Source: Burkholderia sp. Bp9142
GTDB lineage: Bacteria > Pseudomonadota > Gammaproteobacteria > Burkholderiales > Burkholderiaceae
Length of the DNA: 64,000 nucleotides
Reading direction: 5' to 3'
Assembly: GCF_003853415.1 (NCBI RefSeq)
Contig: NZ_QTPP01000006.1
Span: forward strand, 186,001-250,000
Notes under the pieces: generated by a model
Told to the model about the DNA's origin: nothing
The model's database searches: none
The model's input: only the letters and a program-made list of their open reading frames with translations
Translations under genes and position numbers: made by a program
Shown here: piece by piece, positions 50,033-58,036 of the stretch
Numbering within the stretch: the stretch's first letter is position 1
Layout of the letters: every line of letters starts with the position of its first letter

Positions 50033-51313
50033 ATGAAAGTTACAAACTATCAGGAACCGACAATCAATCCGTTGGGCAAGGGCCTCGGCAACCTGCCGAG
50101 CGCGAGCGTGCCGCTGGACGACGCAGGCCGCCTCGAGTGGAGCCTGCTCGCGGAAGACGTCAGCCTGCCGGCCGCCGTGCTGTACGCGGATCGCATCGAA
50201 CACAATCTGAACTGGATGCAGGCGTTCGTCCAGCAGTACGGCGCCCAGTTCGCGCCGCACGGCAAGACGACGATGGCGCCGCAACTGTTCCGCCGCCAGC
50301 TCGCGGCCGGCGCATGGGGCATCACGCTGGCGACCGCGCACCAGACGCAAGCGGCCTATCACGGCGGCGTGCGGCGCGTGCTGCTCGCGAACCAGCTGGT
50401 CGGCCGCCAGAACATGACGATCATCGCGGAGCTGCTGTCCGACGCTGACTTCGAATTCTTCTGCCTGGTCGATTCGGCCGACAGCGTCGACCAGCTCGGC
50501 CGCTTCTTCGGCGACGCGAAAAAGACGCTGAACGTGCTGATCGAGCTCGGCGTGCCGGGCGGCCGCGCGGGCGTGCGCGACGCCGCGCAGCGCAAGGCCG
50601 TGCTCGACGCGATCGCGCGCTACCCGGACACGCTGAAGCTGGCCGGCATCGAACTCTACGAAGGCGTGCTGAAGGAGGAAGGCGAGATTCGCGCGTTCCT
50701 GCAGGACGCGGTCGCGCTCACGCGCGAGCTGGCCGAGGCCGGCCGTTTCGCGCGCACGCCGGCGATCCTGTCGGGTGCCGGCTCGGCATGGTACGACGTG
50801 GTCGCGGAGGAATTCGCGAAGGCGTCCGACGCCGGCTTCGCGGAAGTCGTGCTGCGTCCGGGCTGCTACCTGACGCACGACGTCGGCATCTACAAGAAGG
50901 CGCAGACCGACGTGTTCGCGCGCAACCCGATCGCCCGCAGGATGGGCGAAGGGCTGCTGCCGGCGCTGCAGCTGTGGGCGTACGTGCAGTCGGTGCCGGA
51001 ACCCGATCGCGCGATCATCGCGCTCGGCAAGCGCGACGCGGCGTTCGACGCGGGCATGCCCGAGCCGGCGCGCCACTTCCGCCCGGGCCGCGACAGCGCG
51101 CCGCGCGACGTCGCCGCGAGCGAGGGCTGGGCCGTCACCGGGATGATGGATCAGCACGCGTACCTGCAGATCCCGCCGGGCGCGGACGTGAAGGTCGGCG
51201 ACATGGTCGCGTTCGACATCTCGCACCCGTGCCTGACGTTCGACAAGTGGCGCCAGCTGCTCGTCCTCGATCCGCAGTTCCGCGTGACGGAAGTCGTCGA
51301 AACGTTCTTCTGA
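50033..51313 (+). CDS. PLP-dependent D-amino acid deaminase (DSD1 / D-threonine aldolase-like)
   Basis: A 426-residue fold-type III PLP enzyme. The Schiff-base lysine is K78 ([11 protein letters not shown]). The C-terminal beta domain carries [11 protein letters not shown], whose His-x-Cys matches the zinc ligands of eukaryotic-type D-serine dehydratase. It should deaminate or cleave small D-hydroxy amino acids. The ATG at 50033 has GGAG about ten bases upstream; an ATG five codons earlier is possible. Divergent from RpiR, deacylase and RidA. Confidence 0.86.
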   Translation: MKVTNYQEPTINPLGKGLGNLPSASVPLDDAGRLEWSLLAEDVSLPAAVLYADRIEHNLNWMQAFVQQYGAQFAPHGKTTMAPQLFRRQLAAGAWGITLATAHQTQAAYHGGVRRVLLANQLVGRQNMTIIAELLSDADFEFFCLVDSADSVDQLGRFFGDAKKTLNVLIELGVPGGRAGVRDAAQRKAVLDAIARYPDTLKLAGIELYEGVLKEEGEIRAFLQDAVALTRELAEAGRFARTPAILSGAGSAWYDVVAEEFAKASDAGFAEVVLRPGCYLTHDVGIYKKAQTDVFARNPIARRMGEGLLPALQLWAYVQSVPEPDRAIIALGKRDAAFDAGMPEPARHFRPGRDSAPRDVAASEGWAVTGMMDQHAYLQIPPGADVKVGDMVAFDISHPCLTFDKWRQLLVLDPQFRVTEVVETFF

Positions 51314-51477
51314 CGCCCCGCGCGCACCGCCCCGCCGCCGCGCGGGGCGGCCGTCACGCGCGCTTCAATCTGCCGGAGTACACTGCGCTTTCGTCCTCGG
51401 GGCCGTTTCGCCGCCGTAGCGCCCGTCTGCTGCTCACGGCGCGAACGGACCCTCAACGCTGTTCAATGGAGAAAGCC

Positions 51478-52059
51478 ATGGCCGCGAAGAAGATCCTGTT
51501 CCTGACCGGTGATTTCGCCGAAGACTACGAAACGATGGTGCCGTTCCAGGCGCTGCAGGCCGTCGGCCATCGCGTCGATGCAGTCTGCCCGGGCAAGCGC
51601 GCGGGCGACAAGGTCAAGACCGCGATCCACGATTTCGAGGGCGACCAGACCTACACCGAAAAACCCGGCCACCAGTTCACGCTCAATGCGACGTTCGACG
51701 ACGTCGATGCGTCGGGCTACGACGCGCTCGCGATCGCGGGCGGCCGCGCACCCGAATACCTGCGTCTCGATGCGAAGGTGATCGCGCTGGTGCGCGCGTT
51801 CGCGGAAGCCGGCAAGCCGATCGCAGCGATCTGCCATGCGGCGCAGCTGCTCGCGGCCGCCGACGTGATCCGCGGCAAACGCATCTCCGCCTACCCGGCC
51901 TGCGCGCCCGAAGTGAAGCTCGCGGGCGGCGAGTACGCGGACATCCCGGTCGATGCGGCCGTGACCGACGCGCCGTTCGTCACCGCGCCCGCATGGCCCG
52001 CGCATCCGGCGTGGCTCGCCCAGTTCCTCGCGCTGCTGGGCACGCGCATCGAGCTGTGA
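51478..52059 (+). CDS. DJ-1/PfpI-family protein
   Basis: A 193-residue single-domain protein with the nucleophile elbow AAICHAAQ (C119) and the acidic partner early in the chain, as in PfpI/DJ-1 proteins. Members range from chaperone/glyoxalase to protease-like. Nothing here decides the activity. The ATG at 51478 has GGAGA seven bases ahead and is preferred over one four codons upstream. It converges with the MarR gene. Confidence 0.86.
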   Translation: MAAKKILFLTGDFAEDYETMVPFQALQAVGHRVDAVCPGKRAGDKVKTAIHDFEGDQTYTEKPGHQFTLNATFDDVDASGYDALAIAGGRAPEYLRLDAKVIALVRAFAEAGKPIAAICHAAQLLAAADVIRGKRISAYPACAPEVKLAGGEYADIPVDAAVTDAPFVTAPAWPAHPAWLAQFLALLGTRIEL

Positions 52060-52174
52060 ACGAAGTCGAATGAGATGAAATGAAACGCCGGCCGGCGGCG
52101 GGTTCGTGCGACCCGTGTGCCGCGCCGGTCACGAACGGCCGGCGGGAGCGCGCCGGCGCGCTGCTTCCCGCCCT

Positions 52175-52621
52175 TCAGCGCGATGCCGGCGTCGAGCCGA
52201 CCTCCGCGATCCGCGACTCCAGCATCGCGAGCGCGCCCGACAGCGCGGTCAGCACGTCGTCCGGCAGTTGCGCCATCGTCTGTTCGAGAAACGCCTTGCG
52301 GCGCGGCAGGCACGCGTCGAACGCGGCGCGCCCATCGGCGGTCAGCGTGACGTTGGTCACGCGGTTGTCGCGGGCATCGGACGCGCGCTCGATCCAGCCG
52401 AGCGCGTCGAGCGATTTCAGCTGGCGCGTGAGCGCGCCCGGATCGATGCGCAGCACCTCGACGAGCTTCTTCTGCGACGAATGCCCGCCCATCGTGTGCA
52501 GCGCGACCATGATCCGCCAGCGCGGCATCGGCTGCCCGACGTGCGTTTCGAAGGCGGTCATGAACGCGCGATACGTGCGTCCGAATTGCTGCAAGATCGC
52601 GACGCGGTCCTGTTCTTCCAT
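52175..52621 (-). CDS. MarR-family transcriptional regulator
   Basis: A 148-residue winged-helix protein. GHSSQKKLVEVLRIDPGALTR forms the recognition region and is followed by a wing ASDARDNRVTNVTLT. It lies 34 bases downstream of an MFS multidrug-type transporter on the same strand, so it is likely the autoregulated repressor of that pump. Confidence 0.9.
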   Translation of the reverse strand: MEEQDRVAILQQFGRTYRAFMTAFETHVGQPMPRWRIMVALHTMGGHSSQKKLVEVLRIDPGALTRQLKSLDALGWIERASDARDNRVTNVTLTADGRAAFDACLPRRKAFLEQTMAQLPDDVLTALSGALAMLESRIAEVGSTPASR

Positions 52622-52655
52622 GCGCTCGGTTCTGTTCGTTCAATCGGTGAATCGG

Positions 52656-54251
52656 TCAATCGGCCGCGACATGCGGCTCGATCTTGTGCCGCAGCGCGAT
52701 CGGCGGCACGCGGCGGCACTGCCACACCGACACCACGGCGACGACGGCCGCCATCGCGACCCCCAGGTGAATCGCGCCGACCAGCGATTCGCGGGCCGCT
52801 TCGAGCAGCAGCGCGCCATTATGCCCGGCGCGGGTCAGCTCCGCGACGAGACCGCCCTGCGCGGCGCGGTCGATCAGGATCTGCGGATCGGCGAGCCGCG
52901 CGTGCCACTGCAGCGCGCGGTCGCCCGACAGCGCATCGCGCACGCCGCTCGAATACAGCTGGTTGACGAGCGTGCCCGTCAGCGCGGTGCCGATCATCCC
53001 GCCGACCATCCGCAGCGACTGCAGCAGCGCGGTCGCGATGCCAAGGTGTTCGCGGCCGGCCGTCTGCTGCGCGAACACGGTGAGGTTCGGCAGCACGAAA
53101 CCGAGGCCGATGCCGCCCGCGGCCATCAGCGCCATCAGCACCCAGGTCGGCGTCGTGTGCGTCGACACGACGATGCCCGCGCACGCGATCGCGAACAGCA
53201 CGAAACCGACGTGCAGCATCGCGTTCGGATTGCGAATGCGCGTGACGACGCGACCGTTCATGATGCTGCCGATCGTGATGAACACGACGAGCGGCGTGAT
53301 CACGAGCCCCGCCTCCTTCGGCGACATCCCGAAGCCGCCCTGGAACAGCAGCGGCGCGTAGAACAGCAGCGAGAACATCGAGAAGCCGGCGAGGATCGCA
53401 AGCACGAACAGCGCCGACAGCGCGCGGTTGCCGAACATGTCGAACGGCAGAATCGGCTGCGCGCAGCGCTTTTCCCAATGCCACAAACCGACGCCGGCGC
53501 CGACCGCGACGACCAGCAGCAGCGACGCCCAGCTCACGACGCCGTACTTCGGCAGCCATTCGACGAACAGCTGCAGCGCGCCGAGCGACAGCGCGATCAG
53601 CAGCGCGCCCGGCCAGTCGAGCCGCATCTTGCGGTCGTGCTCGACATGCCGCAGGTGCGGCAGGTAGCGCCACACGAAGAACAGCGACAGCAGGCCGACC
53701 GGCAGGTTCACGTAGAACACCGAGCGCCAGCCGAACGACTGGGTCAGGATCCCGCCGAGCGACGGCCCGACCGCGTTCGCGATACCGAACGCGGAGCTCA
53801 TCAGCACCTGCCAGCGCAGCCGCACGACGGAATCGGGGAACAGGTCGGGAATGCACGCGAACGCGGTGCCGACCAGCATCCCGCCGCCGATCCCCTGCAG
53901 GCCGCGCGCGAGCACCAGGAACAGCATGTCGTTCGCCATCCCGCACAGCACCGACGCGCCGGTGAACACGACGATCGATGCGATCACGAACGGCTTGCGC
54001 CCGTAATAATCGCCGAGGCGGCCGAAGATCGGCACGGTGATCACGGAACTGAGCAGGTACGAGGTCGCGACCCACGCGTACAGGTCGAAGCCCCGCAACT
54101 CGGCGACGATGGTCGGCAGCGCGGTGCCGACGACCGTCTGGTCGAGCGCGACGAGCATGGTGACGAACGAAATCCCGATCATCGCCAGCAGCGATTCGCG
54201 GAACGGCAGGACTTGCCCGCTCGAATGGTGGGCGGCAGTATGGACGGCCAT
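52656..54251 (-). CDS. DHA2-family (14-TM) MFS drug/metabolite exporter
   Basis: A 531-residue inner-membrane transporter with about 14 hydrophobic helices. ALDQTVVGTALPTIV in helix 1 and GRLGDYYGRKP (MFS motif A) are typical of the EmrB/QacA group. It exports drugs or metabolites by proton antiport; the substrate is unknown. The ATG at 54251 gives MAVHTAAHH; one ten codons upstream is possible but would cover part of the putative operator. Cotranscribed with the downstream MarR gene. Confidence 0.9.
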   Translation of the reverse strand: MAVHTAAHHSSGQVLPFRESLLAMIGISFVTMLVALDQTVVGTALPTIVAELRGFDLYAWVATSYLLSSVITVPIFGRLGDYYGRKPFVIASIVVFTGASVLCGMANDMLFLVLARGLQGIGGGMLVGTAFACIPDLFPDSVVRLRWQVLMSSAFGIANAVGPSLGGILTQSFGWRSVFYVNLPVGLLSLFFVWRYLPHLRHVEHDRKMRLDWPGALLIALSLGALQLFVEWLPKYGVVSWASLLLVVAVGAGVGLWHWEKRCAQPILPFDMFGNRALSALFVLAILAGFSMFSLLFYAPLLFQGGFGMSPKEAGLVITPLVVFITIGSIMNGRVVTRIRNPNAMLHVGFVLFAIACAGIVVSTHTTPTWVLMALMAAGGIGLGFVLPNLTVFAQQTAGREHLGIATALLQSLRMVGGMIGTALTGTLVNQLYSSGVRDALSGDRALQWHARLADPQILIDRAAQGGLVAELTRAGHNGALLLEAARESLVGAIHLGVAMAAVVAVVSVWQCRRVPPIALRHKIEPHVAAD

Positions 54252-54268
54252 TTTTTGTTGATGCAACT

Positions 54269-54282
54269 TTTGACGAGTCAAA
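54269..54282. promoter_or_regulatory. Candidate MarR operator upstream of the MFS gene
   Basis: TTTGAC-GA-GTCAAA is a perfect 6+2+6 inverted repeat 17 bases before the transporter start. MarR proteins commonly bind such TTG...CAA palindromes. A second TTGATGCAA lies at 54258-54266. Confidence 0.45.
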
Positions 54283-54358
54283 CAATCTCAAAATTCTAGC
54301 ATGCCGGAGTAATCTAGGCTGGCGACGGTTTAACCTGCCCCGGCCGCCAAGGAGAACG

Positions 54359-55201
54359 ATGGAACCGATTTCAATCACGCCTGCCGCGACGCTGTCGCGG
54401 GAAGACCAGGACGCGCTGCGGCGCGCGAAGCAGGTGCTGGAAAGCCCGTCGCTGACGATGAAGCTGACGGGCGTGCTGGGCGCGCCGGTCGAGAAGATGA
54501 TCGCGCGGCTGCCGGACTTCGCGACCGGCAAGATCAACGACGCGACGCAGCTCGCGCTGCGCAAGTGCCTGAACATCGCGCTGCGCACGCTCGGCAGGCC
54601 TCAGACGCCCGACGCCGAGCCGGACAAGCCGAGCAACCTGCTGCACAAGCTCGCGGTCGCGACGACCGGCGCGGCGGGTGGCGCGTTCGGCTTCCTCGCG
54701 CTGCCGGTCGAGCTGCCGGTGACGACCACGCTGATCTTCCGCTCGGTCTGCGATATCGCGCGCAGCGAGGGCGAGGACCTGGGCTCGGTGGATACGCAGC
54801 TGCAGTGCCTGGCCGTGCTCGGCATGGGCGGCAACGCGGACAAGCGGGAAGAGGACGCCGATCTGGGCTATTTCGTGCTGCGCGGCGCGCTCGCGCAGGC
54901 GATTTCGAAGGCGTCGTCGGACATCACGACGAAAGGGATTGCCGCGCACAGCTCGGCGGCGGTGTTCAAGCTCGTGCAGACGGTGGCATCACGCTTCTCG
55001 GTGCAGGTCACCGAGCAGATGGCCGCGAAGTCGATCCCGGCGATCGGAGCCGTGCTCGGCGCGACCGTCAACACGCTGTTCATCGACCACTTCCAGCAGA
55101 TGGCGCACGGCCACTTCACCGTGCGCCGGCTCGAGCGCAAGTACGGACCGGTGGCCGTGCAGGCCGCGTATCAGGCGATCGACGGCTCGCCCGCGCGCTG
55201 A
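54359..55201 (+). CDS. EcsC-family protein
   Basis: A 280-residue protein matching the EcsC family, named after a Bacillus gene of unknown function next to an ABC transporter. It has the hydrophobic glycine-rich TTGAAGGAFGFLALPVE-like stretch (about 100-117) and LGSVDTQLQCLAVLGMGG. A textbook AAGGAG ribosome-binding site precedes the ATG. Its 3' end overlaps the convergent esterase gene by 31 bases. No ABC transporter is beside it. Function unknown. Confidence 0.85.
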   Translation: MEPISITPAATLSREDQDALRRAKQVLESPSLTMKLTGVLGAPVEKMIARLPDFATGKINDATQLALRKCLNIALRTLGRPQTPDAEPDKPSNLLHKLAVATTGAAGGAFGFLALPVELPVTTTLIFRSVCDIARSEGEDLGSVDTQLQCLAVLGMGGNADKREEDADLGYFVLRGALAQAISKASSDITTKGIAAHSSAAVFKLVQTVASRFSVQVTEQMAAKSIPAIGAVLGATVNTLFIDHFQQMAHGHFTVRRLERKYGPVAVQAAYQAIDGSPAR

Positions 55202-56133
55202 ACCGCCCGCTCGACCGCGACGCTGCGCAGGAACGCGGCCGCCCGGTCGAGCGCGTCGCGCGACTCCGGCACCATCGGCGTGTAGAGCTGCCACACGTGC
55301 GGCATGCCGGGCCACACCTCGATCTGCACCGGTACGCCGGCCGCCTTCGCGCTGTCGGCGACGCGGCGCGAATCGTCGAGCAGCACCTCGGTGCTGCCAG
55401 CCTGGATGAACAGCGGCGGCAGCCCGGTGAAATCCGCATAAAGCGGCGACGCGTACGGATGCGTCGCCGACGCTTCTCCCAGGTACAGCTTCGCCGCCTT
55501 CGGCAGCGCCGCGGCCGCGAACATCGGATCGCGGCCGTCGTTGCTGCGCATCGTGCCGCCGGTGCCGGCCAGGTCGGTCCACGGCGAGAACAGGATCGCG
55601 CCGGCCGGCAACGGCTCGCCGCGGTCGCGCAGCGCGACGAGCGTCGCGAGCGCGAGGCCGCCGCCCGCCGAATCGCCGCCCAACACGATCGACTCGGGCG
55701 GCGTGCCGAGCGCCAGCAATTGCCGGTACGCGGCCAGCGCGTCGTCGAGCGCGGCCGGGAAGCGGTTTTCGGGCGCGAGCCGGTAGTCGAGCGAGAACGA
55801 GCGCACGCCCGCGCGCTTCGTGAGGCCGAACACGAGCGGCCGATGGGTTTTCGTCGAACAGAAGTAGTAGCCGCCGCCGTGGAAGTACAGCAGCGTGCGG
55901 CCGGGCCCGCGAGCGGCGACCGTGTCCGTGCGTTCGAGCCATTCGCCGCGCAGCGGCGCGTCGCCGGGACCGTAGCATTGGCGCAGCCGGTAGCCCGGCG
56001 GCGCGCGACGCGGCACGACCATTCTCAGGTCGGTGAAGCGCCGCGCGCGGGCAGGATCGAGCACCGGGCGCGTGGTCTCGGGACGAAACTGCCAGCGCAG
56101 CAGCCAGCACGCGAACTTGCTTTGCCAACTCAT
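55171..56133 (-). CDS. Alpha/beta hydrolase, hormone-sensitive-lipase family
   Basis: A 320-residue esterase/lipase-like enzyme. HGGG at 85-88 forms the oxyanion hole and GDSAG (153-157, S155) the nucleophile elbow; the histidine is probably in MPHVWQLY. The family hydrolyses short acyl esters. No signal peptide is clear. The last 31 bases overlap the convergent EcsC gene. Confidence 0.88.
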   Translation of the reverse strand: MSWQSKFACWLLRWQFRPETTRPVLDPARARRFTDLRMVVPRRAPPGYRLRQCYGPGDAPLRGEWLERTDTVAARGPGRTLLYFHGGGYYFCSTKTHRPLVFGLTKRAGVRSFSLDYRLAPENRFPAALDDALAAYRQLLALGTPPESIVLGGDSAGGGLALATLVALRDRGEPLPAGAILFSPWTDLAGTGGTMRSNDGRDPMFAAAALPKAAKLYLGEASATHPYASPLYADFTGLPPLFIQAGSTEVLLDDSRRVADSAKAAGVPVQIEVWPGMPHVWQLYTPMVPESRDALDRAAAFLRSVAVERAVQRAGEPSIA

Positions 56134-56236
56134 CGAACATACTCCGTCATCGCAGTGTGACGATGGTACGTGCGATCGTTGCCGCGCCGCTCGACGGGAG
56201 CCTCTACATCAAACGCCGGTGCGCGGCTGGCCGGCA

Positions 56237-56671
56237 TCAGCTCGCCGGCATCAGCTGACCGCGGATCTCGCCGGCCGGATGCTCCTTCGTATGAACGTTG
56301 AAGTACCACTTGCCGCCCATCAGGTCGGTCACCTGCGCGTCGGTCAGCTCCTTCGAACCCTTGATCGGGCTCGCGAGTCCGTCCTTCGGGATCGGCACCT
56401 GCACGCCGGCATTCTGGCCGACCGACGCGGGCCCGTGGAAGTGCGCGGCGGTCACCGGCCCCGTGAGGTGTTCGTAAGTCGCCGTCCACTGCAGCATGCG
56501 GGTGGCCGTGTCGTAGGTCGCGTCGACGGCGCCGGAGCCCTTGGTCGCGGTAGGCGGCACTTCGCTCGACGGCTGCAGGTTGGCGGACAGGCGCACCGTT
56601 TCGGCAGCGACACTGCCGGCGGCCAGCACGCCCGCGAGCAACGCCACCTGGAGCAAACGCAGCTTCGGCAT
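56237..56671 (-). CDS. CHRD-domain exported protein
   Basis: A 144-residue protein with a signal peptide (MPKLRLLQVALLAGVLAAG, cleavage after AAGSVAA, about residue 22) and a single CHRD domain: LQPSSEVPPTATKGSGAV, HFHGPAS and WYFNVHTKEHPAGEIRGQL. CHRD domains occur in chordin and in bacterial secreted proteins of unclear role. A strong AAGGAGG lies ahead of the ATG at 56671, excluding a longer form. Monocistronic. Confidence 0.88.
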   Translation of the reverse strand: MPKLRLLQVALLAGVLAAGSVAAETVRLSANLQPSSEVPPTATKGSGAVDATYDTATRMLQWTATYEHLTGPVTAAHFHGPASVGQNAGVQVPIPKDGLASPIKGSKELTDAQVTDLMGGKWYFNVHTKEHPAGEIRGQLMPAS

Positions 56672-56837
56672 GAATCCTCCTTGTACGACGGGGTACGCCA
56701 CCCGGACGGGGACGTTCCATGATGGTAGTCGATCGCCGCCGATCCGGCAGCCTGCGCGTCGTCCGCCAGCCTGCCGGAACCTGGAAGAGACCTTTGCAGC
56801 GGGAGCCCTGAATCCGCGCGCGGCGTTTCGCTACACT

Positions 56838-56914
56838 TCGTCTCACAGTTGCTTGTTTCCTTCGTCCGAAGGAGTCTGCGAGTATTCACGCGGCCATCCG
56901 GCCGCGTTTTTTTT
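56838..56914 (+). ncRNA. Candidate small RNA ending in an orphan terminator
   Basis: A plus-strand intrinsic terminator stands here, yet no plus-strand gene lies upstream for 1.6 kb. Upstream of it are a second hairpin (56858-56873, TCCTTCG/CGAAGGA arms) and a possible -10 hexamer TACACT (56832-56837) with a weak -35 at 56809. A transcript of roughly 70-80 nt would contain a C/U-rich GTTTCCTTC. The flanking intergenic bases (56672-57032) hold no supported gene. The promoter, and so the 5' end, is uncertain. Confidence 0.4.
56889..56914 (+). terminator. Rho-independent terminator without an upstream gene
   Basis: CGCGGCC-ATCC-GGCCGCG followed by eight T. Reading leftward there is no T-run, so it does not serve the class II aldolase gene. 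Confidence 0.85.
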
Positions 56915-57032
56915 GCCTGCGCCGCACGGCAAGCGGGCATCGTCGGGCAAGTTCGGCTTCGCCGGCCATCAGGCATCGCGAATCAAGTTTCGCCGTGGCA
57001 ATCGAACCCGACATCGCGCCGGCACCGCGCGC

Positions 57033-57806
57033 TCACGCGCGATAGCCTGGGTCGACGCGATCGACGATCCGCTGCAACGCGTCGAACGCGTCCTGTCCCG
57101 CGCCGTGCTTCGGGTCGAAATTCAGCGAATCGCGCACGCAGCCCTCCAGCACGGGCGGCGCGATCGGCAGTGCGTCGCCGATCGCATGGGTCGCGACCTG
57201 CACCTCGCACGCGCGATTGAGCAGCCACATCAGCGAGAAGGCCTGCGCGAGCGTCGCGCCGATCGTCACGGGCCCGTGGTTGCGCAGCAGCAGCACGGGC
57301 CGCCCGCCGGCGCTCTCGACGATGCGCCGCCCTTCGTCGAGATGCACGGTGATGCCCTCGAAATCGTGATACGCGATCTTCCCGTACAGCTGCGCCGAAT
57401 AGAAGTTCGAGAACGACAGCCCGTCGCGCGAGCAGCACACGGCCATCGCGGGCGTCGTATGCACGTGCATCACGCAGTGCGCGTCGGGCAGCGCCGCGTG
57501 GATCGCGCTGTGGAACGTGAAGCCCGCCGGGTTGGTCGGCCAGTCGGAATGGCCGATCACGTTGCCGTCGATGTCGATCTTCACGAGGTTCGACGCGCAG
57601 ACCTCACGGTAATGGAGCCCGAACGGATTGATCAGGAAATGGCCGTCCTCGCCCGGCACGCGCAGCGAGATATGGTTGTAGATCAGCTCGGTCCAGCCGA
57701 GATGGTCGAAGATCCGGTAGGCAGCCGCGAGCTGCACGCGCGCCTGCCACTCGGCTTCGGAGAAACGGGCGGGACGCGTGAACGGCTGGTTCGGTACACG
57801 TTGCAT
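57033..57806 (-). CDS. Class II aldolase/adducin-family protein
   Basis: A 257-residue protein of the zinc-dependent class II aldolase/adducin fold. YNHISLRVPGEDGHFLINP, the zinc pair in MHVHTTPAM and LLLRNHGPVTIG are conserved. Members include sugar-phosphate aldolases and decarboxylases; this unphosphorylated-looking subclass has no assigned substrate. The ATG at 57806 gives MQRVPNQPF; upstream extension is low-complexity. Confidence 0.87.
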   Translation of the reverse strand: MQRVPNQPFTRPARFSEAEWQARVQLAAAYRIFDHLGWTELIYNHISLRVPGEDGHFLINPFGLHYREVCASNLVKIDIDGNVIGHSDWPTNPAGFTFHSAIHAALPDAHCVMHVHTTPAMAVCCSRDGLSFSNFYSAQLYGKIAYHDFEGITVHLDEGRRIVESAGGRPVLLLRNHGPVTIGATLAQAFSLMWLLNRACEVQVATHAIGDALPIAPPVLEGCVRDSLNFDPKHGAGQDAFDALQRIVDRVDPGYRA

Positions 57807-57951
57807 GGGGCACTCCGGTTGCGGGCGTGCGCGGCCGCGCGGGGCGGCTGCGCGCATCGTCCATCGTCTCCTGGCGTCGCACGCGGCTCGTGCGGCGTGG
57901 CGCATGGCGCCGCCGCGGCCCGCATTGCGCGCGCCTTCAGCCGGCACCTGC

Positions 57952-57967
57952 ACGATACGCATATCGT
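57952..57967. promoter_or_regulatory. Inverted repeat upstream of the class II aldolase gene
   Basis: ACGATA-CGCA-TATCGT, a perfect 6+4+6 repeat, followed by GTTG-CGCACA-CAAC. Both lie about 150-170 bases before the aldolase start in the most AT-rich part of the gap. Possible operator or promoter site; no regulator gene is adjacent. Confidence 0.3.
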
Positions 57968-58036
57968 TGCGCACACAACCATATCACCTTTCGCCGCGCA
58001 CCGGTATCGCGGGTTTGGCCCGAGCCGTTCCGGCCC

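Noticed and set aside
56849-57220. Small plus-strand open frame starting just before the orphan terminator
   Set aside because: It would begin at a non-ATG codon, read straight through the terminator and overlap the aldolase gene antisense; better explained as a noncoding RNA.
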